Shown in pieces: positions 1 to 21,291 of a stretch of DNA of 21,291 nt. The number at the start of each line of letters is the position of its first letter. Position 1 is the stretch's first letter. Under the pieces are notes generated by a model that was not told the origin of the DNA, made no database searches, and saw only the letters and a program-made list of their open reading frames with translations. Where the stretch lies: contig MU646441.1 of the NCBI GenBank assembly GCA_026770585.1, forward strand, positions 612,520 to 633,810, written 5' to 3'. This DNA comes from Baffinella frigidus. Taxonomy: Eukaryota; Cryptophyceae; Cryptomonadales; Baffinellaceae. Both the position numbers and the translations under genes were made by a program.

Positions 1-125
1 TGGGGTTTATGGTTTAGGGTTTGGGGTTTGGGAGTTGGGGTTTAGGGTTTAGGGTTAAGGGTTCAGGGTTTAGGGTTTAGGGTTTCGGGTTTCGGGTTTC
101 GGGTTTCGGGTTTCGGGTTTCGGAT
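1..125. repeat. TTTAGGG then TTTCGGG heptamers
   Basis: About nine TTTAGGG/TTCAGGG-type units followed by six or seven pure TTTCGGG, inside the next intron of the minus gene. Confidence 0.96.
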
Positions 126-141
126 GCAGGGTGAATTCCAC

Positions 142-195
142 CTGCAGCTCCAACCACAGCAGCTCCACACACTCCACCCCTTGCAATGAAGCGAC
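142..195 (-). CDS. Minus gene exon 5, last in window
   Basis: Acceptor AATGCAG|GTC; reads VASLQGVECVELLWLELQ with donor CAG|GTGGAA; phase 0, 18 codons. The fit with exon 4 is phase-correct; the gene continues left of the window. Confidence 0.65.
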
Positions 196-2387
196 CTGCA
201 TTTGTTTGGATTTGATTTAAATTGGGATCGTTTTGTTTTATTTTTTATTTAAATCGGTTTGATTTTAATTGGTTTGATTCAGTTTGGTTTATCCCAAGAC
301 GGGTCTAGGGGTTATGTTGCGCTGCAACTCAACACACAGCAGCTCCACACACTCCAACCCTTGCAATGAAGCGACCTGGTGGAGGGTTTGGGGTTTGAGG
401 TTTGGGGTTTGGAGTTTGGGGTTCGGGGTTCGGGGTTCGGGGTTCGGGGTTCGGGGTTCAGGGTTCGGGGTTCGGGGTTCGGAGTCCGGGGTTCGGGGTT
501 TGGGGGTTAGGGTTTAGGGGTACTTCGACGCCTGAGAGGATTCCGCCGACAAAGGAGACCAACGCAGCGACCCCCGCCAGCCTTTCTGGCAACGAAAATT
601 ACTACACTATATGCTCAACTATTACTAGCAAGACCGAATTGTGTAGTAATTTTCGGGGCCAGATTCTGAAAGAAAAATAGGTTTCCATGGGAAATAGGTT
701 TCCTTCATTCATTAATGAGAGTAGGGCGGTGCCTTGACGCCCGAGAGGATTCCGCCGACAAATGACACCAACGCGGCGACCCCCGCCAGCGCAATTATGG
801 CAACGAAAATTACTACACATATGCTTTACAATTACTAGCAAGACCGAATTGTGTAGTAATTTTCGTTGCCAGATTCTGAAAGAAAAATAGGTTTCCCGGT
901 TTATGGTTTATGGTTTATGGTTTATGGTTTATGGTTTATGGTGTATGGTTTAAGGTGGACGAGAGTAGGGCGGTGCCTCGACGCCAGAGAGGATGCCCCC
1001 GACAAATGAGACCAACGCGACGACCCCCGCCAGCCCAATCGACAAGAGGAATATTACTTTCCTGGCAACGAAAATTACTACACATGTGCGTTACAATTAC
1101 TAGTAAGACCGAACTGCGTAGTAATTTTCGTTGGAGATGAGGGCGGCACCTCAACGCCCGAGAGGATTCCGCCGACAAAGGACACCAACGCGGCGACCCC
1201 CGCCAGCGCAATCGACAGGAGAACCCCCCACCGCCAGTCATAACACCTGCGGAATCAGGGTGTAGGGTTTAGGGGGACAGATCCCAGTCGACAACGCGTC
1301 GACGGAAGATCGGACCTACCTCGGCGTCACTAGAGGCTTATTGGGAGTCCGGTAGAGGGTTATTCGTGGGAGGTGAGGGTGCCGAGGAGGAAGGGCAATC
1401 GAGAGGAGGACCCCCCACCGCCAGTCACAACACCTGCGAACGAAAGGCGTTGGTTCAATAACCCTCTACTGAACCTCCAATAACCCTCTATGGCAAATGA
1501 CCTGAGGATCCCCCACCGCCAGTCGTAACACCTACGAAAACCCGCGCGTGAGATCTAGCGCTGCCCACGTAAAACTGGGCGCGGTTTTAGTTTGGCGTGA
1601 ATGCCGAGGCGGGTCCGGCATAACTTACAAGATAGTTTGCAGGTGCGGTGAAGAGGAGAAAATCAGGAGGTTGTAAAACCAAATTCATTTGAATTTGCAT
1701 TCCGTTTGGGGACTCTTCAATCGGGTGCAATGCTGAGGAGAGAGACAGACGCGGCGACCCCCGCCAGCTCAATCGACAGGAGGACCCCCCACCGCCAGTC
1801 GTAACACCTGCGGATATCAACCAAAAATCGATTAGGATATCCCTAGCGCCTGATGTCCCTAGGGTTTACAATTGGTGGGCGGGCGTCAAGTTAATCTAGA
1901 CGGTTTTCGAGCAAAGGTGGTTCGAGGGTTTTAGGGTTTCGGGTTTCGGGTTTCGGGCTTACAATTTCATCCCGGCGAGTATTTCTGAGAAATACGATTT
2001 CGGGGATCTCCGATTCGATTTGCAACGAAAATTACTACACGAACGTGACTGAAAATGTCCGGTGTGTAGTAATTTTCGTTGCCAGGATCGTATCTCAGAA
2101 ATACTACCCAGGATGAAATTGGTGCGCGGGTTTTAGGTTAACGTAGACGGTGCTCGATACGCAGAACGAGTCTTTTCCTGGAATCGCCTGAGCGACTCGG
2201 AGCAGCAGGCCAGAAACGTGTGAGGGGGGTTCGTGCCTACTACTAACCGCCAGAAGCGTACTACTAACCTCCAGAGGCAGGGGTTTGGGGTTACAGTTGG
2301 TTGTTGGGCTGCAAGTTAACATAGACGGTTGACGAGACGCAGAACGAGTCCTTCCCGAGGAAGAACAGCGAGCCCTCTCCCGCAACC

Positions 2388-2461
<74 letters not shown>

Positions 2462-5400
2462 ACTCTCAACCCTCAACCTCACAACCCTAAACACTCGCAA
2501 GATTGAGAGACTCGGAGCAGCAGGCCAGAAACGTGTGGGGGCCGCTCGTGCCTACTACTCACCGCCAGAAGCTTACTACTCACATCTAGAAGCAGGGTTG
2601 GCCGCGTACTACTAATCTCCAGAAGAGACCACAATTGGTGGGCGGGCTTCAATTGGTGGGCGGGCTTCCACCACAATTGGTGGGCCAGCTTCACGTTAAC
2701 GTAGACGGTGCTCGAGCAAAAATGGTCCGCAAATCATGCGAAGGCTTAGGGTTTAGGGGTTAGGGTTTGGGGTTTACAATTGGTGGGCGGGCTTCAAGTT
2801 AACGTAGACTGTGCTCGAGACGCAGAACGAGTCCTTGCCGAGGAAGAGCAGCGATGATATCACCTGGTTTTAGGGTTTAGGGTTAAGGGTTTAGGGTTTC
2901 GGGTGTAGGGTTTAGGGCGTAGGGTGTAGGGTTTCGGGCTTAGGGTTTAGGGTGTAGGGTGTAGGGTGCAGGGTGCAAGGTGCAGGGTGCAGGGTGCAGG
3001 GTTGAGGGTTGAGGGTTGAGGGTTTGTAAAGTCGCGTGCTCTCGAGGGAAATGTTTTAGGGTCTAGCGACACACGTTGGCAAACCCGTTGATTGCAGGTC
3101 CAGAGGGTTTAGGTTTTGTAAAGTAACTTGCTCTCCCAGGCAAGGGCTAGGGTGTAGGGACGCACGATGCCAAAGCCGTTGACCAATTGGAGGTCCATGT
3201 ACGCCTGGCGCGCAAACTCCACCTTTTAAAACCCTTTTAAAGAACGCCGTAGTAGTATTTTACAATGTAAAAGTCCGCTATGGTATAATTTACAATGTAA
3301 ATGTCAATTTACAACGTAAATGTCAATTTACAATGTAAATGTCATTAAAAAAAACACCCGGGTAGGGTCTGTGAGGAGCCGGGACGCACGTTGCTAAAGC
3401 CGTTGACCAATTGGAGGTCCATGTACGCCTGGCGCGCAAACGAGATTTCCATCGTCCCCGCGACCGTAGCCGCCTGCCTCGTCGTAAACTCAGAGGGGAC
3501 CCAACCCAAAAGTTGATTTCATAGGAGGAATCATAGGAGAAATTACTATGGCATAGGCACATTTACTTATGAATCTTAATTAAATCAATGGTGCCCACGA
3601 CCGTCGCCGCCTGTCTCAGAGTTTTGGGCGTAGGCCCCTTGGTGAATCAATTAGGCGATTAGATAGTCCCCTTACTAACTTATTAGTGCGTTAGTAAGTT
3701 AATATGTGGCATGCTTTCTTAATTTAAAAGGTACCCCTGGCGCGCAAATGATATTTCAATCGTCCCCGCGACCGTCGCCGCCTGCCTCATCGTAAACTCA
3801 GAGGGGGGGCAACCCAAAAGTTGACTGCATAGGAGAAATCTTAGGAGAAATTACTATGGCATAGGTACATTTACTTATGAATCTTAATGAAATCAATGGT
3901 GCCCACGACCGTCGCCACCTGCCTCGGGGTTCGGGATTCATGGTCCAGGGGTTCCTCGCTTATCTATTTACTAATAAGTTAGTCAGCCATTTACTAATAA
4001 GTTGATACGGGGACTATCTAATCGCCTTATTGGTTTAAAACCGGCCCATAAGCAATGTCTCAGCAGATCTTCCAAAAGGACGCCGCTGCAAAAGAAGGCA
4101 ATTGACTTCCAGACGCCAGTTGGTCTTCAGACGTCTTTATGTTCGCGACTCGCCCCTGTAGCTCACGGGCCGCGTACCATTCGCTTCCGCGCCTGACCCC
4201 CCCCGCCGCCGCCCCTGTGCGCGAGATGTGTGACCTGAACCTTATCCGGGGAAACCTATTTTTCTTTAGTTTGATGGCAAGGAAAATTACTACACAATTC
4301 CTTCTTATTAGTAATATTAAAGCATTTATGTAGTAATTTTCCGTGCCATCAAACTAAAGAAAAATAGGTTTCCCCGGATAAGTCTGGAAGTCGATTTCCA
4401 AGCCAAAGGCTCCAGCCTCACCGCAAGCGCCTGTCGCAGGGTTCGGAGGTCTTAGGGTTTGGTACTATGTCGATAAAAACCCCAACCCCTTGCAACACGT
4501 GGGGTTCGGGGTTCTTGGGGTTCGGTAATATGTCAATTAAAAACCTAAACTCTTGCAGCCCGTGTACTCCAGGGTGCCCGCCGCCGTCGCTGCCTGGGTT
4601 AGAGTTCGGGGGTCTTAGGGTTTAGTAGTCACACAGCGGACTTCGCTGGGAATTCGAAGAACCCTTAAACGATAAGACCTACGACCCTACGTTAGGCAAT
4701 CCTTAGGGACATAGGGGGTGTACCTGCAGATAAGGTAACGGGAAATGGCTTAGATTTGAACATATTTTCCCTTTGTAGCCCGCTGTGTGGATGTCGATGA
4801 AAATCCTTACTCCAGGGTGCCCGCCACAGTTGCCGCCTGGGTTGGGGTGTGGGGGTTTGGGTTTGGGGTTTGGGGTTTGGGGTTTAGGGTTTGGGGTTTG
4901 GGGTTTGGGGTTTGGGATTTGGGGGTTGGGGTTTGGGGTGTGGGGTTTAGCGTCCAGGGCTCAGGGTTCAGGGTCCAGGGTTCAGGGTTTCGGGTTTCGG
5001 GTTTCGGGTCTGGTGGCAGCTGACACTGCCCCCATATTATTCTCAAGGTGACATTTCCGAGACTGGGCGATAGTCATGCAAAAAGCTTTCGCCAGCGAGG
5101 TACTTAGAGCCTACGGATTGTCTACGGTAGGAGCCCCCCTCCTACGAATTTTAAAACAAATCTGACTTTTGAAAGTCCAGAATTTGCTTTTAAAATCGTT
5201 TTAGAGCTGTAAGTCCCTCGCCAGCGCGGGACTTAAGGGGTCCGCTAGCGAAAGCTTTTGGCACTAATAGGGGGGAAATCCGCAGTCATGGTGCCTACCA
5301 CCGTTGACGCCTTGTTTAGGGTTCACAGTTTAGGGGTGTAGGGTGTAGGGTGTAGGAGGGTGCGATGTAGAGCAACAGTGACGAGGTGCACTTGACGGTG

Positions 5401-5736
5401 CACCCTCCTAAACCCTAACCACGCCCTAACCAAACCCCAACCAAACTCGAAACCCGAAACCCAAATGAACACGGATCACGAAACATGGAACCTGGAACCC
5501 TGATCCCGAAACCTTAAACCCGAAATTACTAAACCCTGCAACCTGAACCCTGAACCCCAAGCCCTGAACCCCAAACCCTGAACCCGGATCTCTACTCCCG
5601 AAACGTTGAACCCGAAACGCACCGTGAAGGGGAAGAAGCGCTGCTGCGCGGAGGTGACCATCGAGTAGAGCACCAACGATGTCACGCCCGCCACCAGCTG
5701 TAATGCCTGCCAACGTGACCCCCCTGCGCGTGTCAT
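142..5736 (-). CDS. Unidentified membrane protein gene, 5 exons, 3' partial
   Basis: Joined minus-strand exons: 5736-5623, 3473-3390, 2863-2778, 1246-1150, 195-142; total 435 nt = 145 codons with every junction in phase and GT-AG. The product starts MTRAGGSRWQALQLVAGVTS with a first hydrophobic segment (residues about 12-28). Next come a polar stretch with SFARQAYMDLQLVNGF, KDSFCVSSTVYVNLKPAHQL and CYDWRWG, and then a clear helix (LLSIALAGVAALVSFVGGIL, about 103-122). I do not recognise the family. The phase match at exon 3/4 (TT|G) and the repeated preservation of the same splice sites in fragments support a real gene. It diverges from TM9SF, so the two may share a promoter. The end lies left of position 1. 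Confidence 0.7.
322..375 (-). pseudogene. Minus exon 5 fragment (5' part)
   Basis: Acceptor CACCAG, then VASLQGLECVELLCVELQ followed by CGC rather than a GT donor. Confidence 0.82.
384..518. repeat. TTTGGGG/TTCGGGG heptamer block
   Basis: About 17 units, mostly GGTTCGG. Confidence 0.96.
524..582 (-). pseudogene. Minus exon 4 fragment (3' part, donor retained)
   Basis: LAGVAALVSFVGGILSGVE with donor |GTACCC. The helix start is replaced by the neighbouring element. Confidence 0.87.
588..700. mobile_element. ATTACTACAC hairpin with right outer arm
   Basis: Core 588-660, then AGATTCTGAAAGAAAAATAG and two copies of ATAGGTTTCC. Same truncated form as 799-897. Confidence 0.8.
733..797 (-). pseudogene. 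Minus exon 4 fragment (3' part)
   Basis: IALAGVAALVSFVGGILSGV then K, followed by |GCACCG. E to K at the end. Confidence 0.87.
799..897. mobile_element. ATTACTACAC hairpin with right outer arm
   Basis: Core hairpin 799-870 followed by AGATTCTGAAAGAAAAATAG and GTTTCC, the right arm seen intact in 4242-4381. The left outer arm is replaced by exon 4 sequence. Confidence 0.8.
898..953. repeat. (GGTTTAT)n block
   Basis: Seven or so GGTTTAT heptamers, a homogenised variant of TTTAGGG period. Confidence 0.95.
977..1052 (-). pseudogene. Minus exon 4 fragment (3' part)
   Basis: LLSIGLAGVVALVSFVGGIL then SGVE, followed by |GCACCG (GT changed to GC). Joined on its 5' side to a truncated element (1064-1134). 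Confidence 0.88.
1064..1134. mobile_element. ATTACTACAC hairpin, truncated copy
   Basis: GGCAACGAAAATTACTACAC and its complement flank a 30-nt loop. The outer arms are missing on one or both sides. Confidence 0.8.
1150..1246 (-). CDS. Minus gene exon 4 (transmembrane helix)
   Basis: Acceptor TTCCGCAG|G; reads (L)CYDWRWGVLLSIALAGVAA then LVSFVGGILSGVE; donor GAG|GTGCCG; phase 2 to 0. One helix of about 20 residues. It is the only copy with both splice sites among seven. Confidence 0.75.
1393..1531 (-). pseudogene. Minus exon 4 5' fragments (1506-1531, 1393-1433)
   Basis: Two short copies after GTAG and GCAG: CYDWRWGIL and CCDWRWGVLLSIA. Neither has a donor. Confidence 0.87.
1749..1807 (-). 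pseudogene. Minus exon 4 fragment (5' part)
   Basis: Acceptor CCGCAG, then CYDWRWGVLLSIELAGVAA and a break. No donor; A to E within the helix. Confidence 0.9.
1869..1912 (-). pseudogene. Minus exon 3 fragment (short 3' part, donor retained)
   Basis: GAAAACCGTCTAGATTAACTTG then ACGCCCGCCCACCAATT|GTAAAC. An in-frame TAG (in GTCTAGATT) breaks it. Confidence 0.82.
1967..2116. mobile_element. 150-bp TCATCC/ATTACTACAC element with AATT target duplication
   Basis: Outer arms TCATCC(C/T)GG..AGTATTTCTGAGA, inner arms GCAACGAAAATTACTACAC. Flanked by AATT at 1963-1966 and 2117-2120. Removing it and one AATT restores an exon 3 fragment end followed by a GTAAGC donor, so the insertion site is defined exactly. 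Confidence 0.92.
2114..2180 (-). pseudogene. Minus exon 3 fragment (3' part, split by an element)
   Basis: KDSFCVSSTVYVNLKPAHQ ending at AATT, where a 150-bp element is inserted. The donor GTAAGC is found on the far side at 1957-1962. Confidence 0.88.
2292..2374 (-). pseudogene. Minus exon 3 fragment (3' part, donor retained)
   Basis: SLFFLGKDSFCVSSTVYVNL then QPNNQ and donor |GTAACC. Only the first few codons and a convincing acceptor are missing, so it is the most complete extra copy. Confidence 0.82.
2387..2490. repeat. (CAACCCT)n block
   Basis: About thirteen CAACCCT heptamers in a row, C-rich on the + strand. Confidence 0.98.
2632..2716 (-). pseudogene. Minus exon 3 3' end, triplicated
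   Basis: CACCAATT with preceding (K/L)(P/A)A codons occurs at 2632-2650, 2651-2668 and 2674-2716. The longest copy goes back to the SSTVYVN region. Tiny tandem duplications within the exon end. Confidence 0.8.
2778..2863 (-). CDS. Minus gene exon 3
   Basis: Acceptor AACCAG|GTG; reads VISSLLFLGKDSFCVSSTVY then VNLKPAHQ plus TT; donor CAATT|GTAAAC; phase 0 to 2. The split Leu codon (TT|G) is completed by exon 4, a good consistency check. Confidence 0.73.
2868..3028. repeat. TTTAGGG/TGTAGGG/TGCAGGG/TTGAGGG array
   Basis: Successive blocks of heptamer variants, each run 2-4 units, abutting the exon 3 acceptor on the sense strand as CCCTAAAACCAG. Confidence 0.95.
3075..3103 (-). pseudogene. Minus exon 2 fragment (short decayed 3' part)
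   Basis: TGGACCTGCAATCAACGGGT then TTGCCAAC|GTGTGT, a decayed copy of MDLQLVNGF(S/A)N with the donor kept. Confidence 0.75.
3166..3217 (-). pseudogene. Minus exon 2 fragment (3' part, donor retained)
   Basis: FARQAYMDLQLVNGFGI with donor |GTGCGT; the acceptor and first nine codons are missing. Confidence 0.9.
3390..3473 (-). CDS. Minus gene exon 2
   Basis: Acceptor GAGGCAG|GCG; reads AATVAGTMEISFARQAYMDL then QLVNGFSN; donor AAC|GTGCGT; phase 0, 28 codons. It is the only copy with both splice sites among nine. Confidence 0.75.
3589..3918 (-). pseudogene. Minus exon 2 5' fragments (3589-3610, 3731-3781, 3899-3918)
   Basis: Each keeps the (G/T)CAG acceptor and the AATV(A/V)GT start. The 3731-3781 copy extends through IEISFARQGY in frame before breaking; the other two turn into ATTGATTTCATT. 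None has a donor. They lie upstream in the sense of transcription. Confidence 0.85.
4242..4381. mobile_element. TTATCCGG/ATTACTACA hairpin element
   Basis: Arms of about 52 bp (TTATCCGGGGAAACC..., TTCTTTAGTTTGATGGCA, GGAAAATTACTAC), nearly perfect, 140 bp in total. A further inverted pair (GACTTCCAGAC at about 4106 and GTCTGGAAGTC at about 4382) lies outside, so it may be nested in a larger structure. Confidence 0.88.
4630..4789. mobile_element. CACACAGCGG-type MITE-like element, copy 1
   Basis: Ends CACACAGCGG and CCGCTGTGTG; interior GATAAGACCTACGACCCTAC as in the 9064-9225 copy. 160 bp, no coding capacity. Confidence 0.8.
4840..5012. repeat. TTTGGGG/TTCAGGG/TTTCGGG heptamer blocks
   Basis: About ten TTTGGGG-type units, then TTCAGGG/TCCAGGG, then three TTTCGGG, each variant clustered. 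Confidence 0.95.
5078..5262. mobile_element. GCAAAAAGCTTTCGCCAGCG inverted-repeat element
   Basis: Terminal repeats GCAAAAAGCTTTCGCCAGCG and the complement of CGCTAGCGAAAGCTTTTGGC (two mismatches), 185 bp. Single copy in the window. Confidence 0.8.
5403..5605. repeat. Mixed C-rich heptamer tract
   Basis: ACCCTAA, CCCGAAA, CCCTGAA and CCCCAAA variants, diverged. This is the opposite strand orientation to most tracts left of it. Confidence 0.85.
5623..5736 (-). CDS. Minus gene exon 1 (start, first hydrophobic segment)
   Basis: Encodes MTRAGGSRWQALQLVAGVTS and LVLYSMVTSAQQRFFPFT; donor ACG|GTGCGT; phase 0. An in-frame TGA sits immediately before the ATG. Alternatively the exon could begin at an internal acceptor (ATTACAG|CTG) and be preceded by an upstream exon. 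Confidence 0.68.
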
Positions 5737-6469
5737 TCATGGACTACGACGGCGCACCGCTCCCCTCGCAGCCCTACACTCCTGGCGCAGAAAATCCTCG
5801 GCCAGGGAAATTGAACAGCATAGGGTTCAGGGAGGGCGCAAACGTTCAAGGTCCCGCTGTGCTTTTCCAGGAAACCGATTTCTTCTGACGGCATCCTGCC
5901 CCGCCGGCCTCACTTTCCCCGCTGCCCGAGGACTCTCCCTTGCCCGCCCCCTCGTCAGAAGAGGCCCATCCACCAGCTCCCCTCCCCCTTGCCCCCCAAA
6001 GGCAACCCTTCCCCGCACGCTACAATGCGGCGGCCTCACGTGCCCCTCAGCCCTCCTCTCCCAACCCACCAAAAAGGCGCCACCAGGGGAAAGGACGGAG
6101 AAGCCAAGGGACGGCTCCTCGTCCGATTTTTTTTGTGGAAGAAAAAGCACACCAGGCCCGCCTCGCTCTAGCTAGACCTGAGGGTGGTCGATCGGAAAAG
6201 TCAACTCCCCAGCGCCACAAGGTCAACTTTTGGAGGAATAGCCCGTTTTCGGGCTATTCTGCAAGGGTGTCAACTTTTGATTGCTCCCTGTCACGTCTAA
6301 AGTTGCCGTCAGGGCGGGGAACTCCGACAAAGTTGACTAATCTCTCGAATTTGGCTGACGGCGGTGGGAGGGGAAGTTGCTCGTTGTCCCGAAGGGAAGG
6401 TTGCAGAACAGGCGTGTGAGGGCTTCCGGAGCAGCGCGGGCAGGCCATCAGGTCACGTGCTAAGCTGCG
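5737..6469. promoter_or_regulatory. Divergent intergenic/promoter region
   Basis: 733 nt between the two start codons, nearly free of telomere-like repeats and exon fragments, in contrast to both flanks. It holds a perfect G-box-like CACGTG (6454-6459) 10 nt before the TM9SF ATG and a 10-bp-arm hairpin GAATAGCCCG-TTTT-CGGGCTATTC (6236-6259) in a stretch with several GTCAACTTT repeats, possibly a decayed element. No convincing TATA box. Long open frames here look like GC-rich chance. Confidence 0.55.
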
Positions 6470-21222
<14,753 letters not shown>

Positions 21223-21291
21223 GTATTGCCCAACCCTCTGAACCCTAAGCCCTAAACCCTAAACCTTACATACTACACACTACACACTACA

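Larger units (their letters stand above)
196..1149 (-). other. Minus gene intron 4 (954 nt)
   Basis: Three tandem units each made of the 3' part of exon 4 plus a truncated ATTACTACAC element, then TTCGGGG heptamers (384-518), a 5' copy of exon 5, and an AT-rich TTTAAAT/GGTTTGATT stretch (200-290). Confidence 0.7.
1247..2777 (-). other. Minus gene intron 3 (1531 nt)
   Basis: Four 3' copies of exon 3 and three 5' copies of exon 4. Also holds the 150-bp AATT-flanked element, a (CAACCCT)n tract (2387-2490), and duplicated intron pieces (CTACTACTNACCGCCAGAAGC at about 2234 and 2552; CGGAGCAGCAGGCCAGAAAC at about 2198 and 2513). Confidence 0.7.
2864..3389 (-). other. Minus gene intron 2 (526 nt)
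   Basis: Two 3' fragments of exon 2, a short repeat of TTTACAATGTAAA/TGTC units (3258-3345), and a long G-rich heptamer array (2868-3028). Confidence 0.7.
4568..5310 (-). pseudogene. More distant minus exon 2 5' fragments (4568-4593, 4811-4837, 5290-5310)
   Basis: Acceptors CCCAG, CCCAG and CAAG followed by A(A/S)T(A/V)(A/V)GT(L/M). The first two share a GGCACCCTGGAGTA tail. They are separated by MITE-like elements and heptamers. Confidence 0.75.
3474..5622 (-). other. Minus gene intron 1 (2149 nt)
   Basis: Contains six 5' fragments of exon 2, a repeated block (3430-3612 vs 3731-3920, offset 308), elements at 4242-4381, 4630-4789 and 5078-5262, and heptamer blocks at 4840-5010 (G-rich on +) and 5400-5600 (C-rich on +). 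Confidence 0.7.

Noticed and set aside
1-125. Chromosome end (true telomere)
   Set aside because: The repeats are degenerate, occur throughout both genes in either orientation, and are flanked by exons.
402-5051. Glycine/aromatic-rich repeat proteins (GFGVWGL-type)
   Set aside because: Any frame through TTTGGGG/TTCGGGG heptamers gives a 7-residue repeat; no splice or codon evidence for translation.
5363-5400. Possible degenerate copy of minus exon 1
   Set aside because: Shares GTAGAGCA and nearby short matches with 5660-5690, but too diverged to call.
5738-5740. Alternative ATG for the minus gene (frame starting MNDTRRG)
   Set aside because: That frame lacks the hydrophobic segment and does not join in phase with exon 2.
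5827-6419. Open frames of 107 and 159 codons in the intergenic region
   Set aside because: Low-complexity P/R/G-rich composition of GC-rich DNA, no domain, overlapping on opposite strands and in the promoter region.

Overview
The window looks like a piece of an intron-rich eukaryotic nuclear genome. Coding sequence is split into short GT-AG exons (54-141 nt) rich in G/C at third codon positions. The introns are packed with telomere-like heptamers (TTTAGGG/CCCTAAA and variants), the telomere type typical of land plants and many green algae. A prasinophyte-like green alga with an expanded genome (Cymbomonas-like) is my best guess, at low confidence. I found no rRNA, tRNA, CRISPR or prokaryotic operon signals.

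Two genes diverge from a shared promoter region (about 5737-6469). On the + strand, twelve exons from 6470 to 21222 encode the first 342 residues of a TM9SF/nonaspanin (EMP70) protein closest to the plant TMN1-5 type: signal peptide, luminal domain and the first three membrane helices. The rest runs off the right edge. On the - strand, five phase-compatible exons from 5736 down to 142 encode 145 residues of a membrane protein I do not recognise; it runs off the left edge. Exon phases join without conflict in both genes: the exon totals are 1027 nt (342 codons + 1) and 435 nt (145 codons).

The striking feature is the introns. Almost every exon is surrounded by partial tandem copies of itself, roughly 50 in all. 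Fragments upstream of the intact exon (in the sense of transcription) are mostly 5' pieces that keep the acceptor AG but lack a donor. Fragments downstream are mostly 3' pieces that keep the donor GT but lack an acceptor. In most cases only one copy carries both splice sites. Exon 11 is the clear exception, with two intact identical copies, and exon 10 has two extra 69-nt 3' cassettes that still have AG and GT in frame. Intron 8 also holds an antisense exon-like segment resembling a TM9 luminal segment.

The same introns carry several families of short (about 140-190 bp) inverted-repeat elements (MITE-like, some with 4-bp target duplications), blocks of homogenised heptamer variants, minisatellites, and an (AT)n tract around an 885-base assembly gap in intron 4.

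Layout: 1-5736 minus-strand gene; 5737-6469 intergenic and promoter; 6470-7556 TM9SF exons 1-2; 7557-11923 exons 3-5 with heavy decoy load and the gap; 11924-14436 exons 6-7; 14437-17161 exons 8-9; 17162-21222 exons 10-12.
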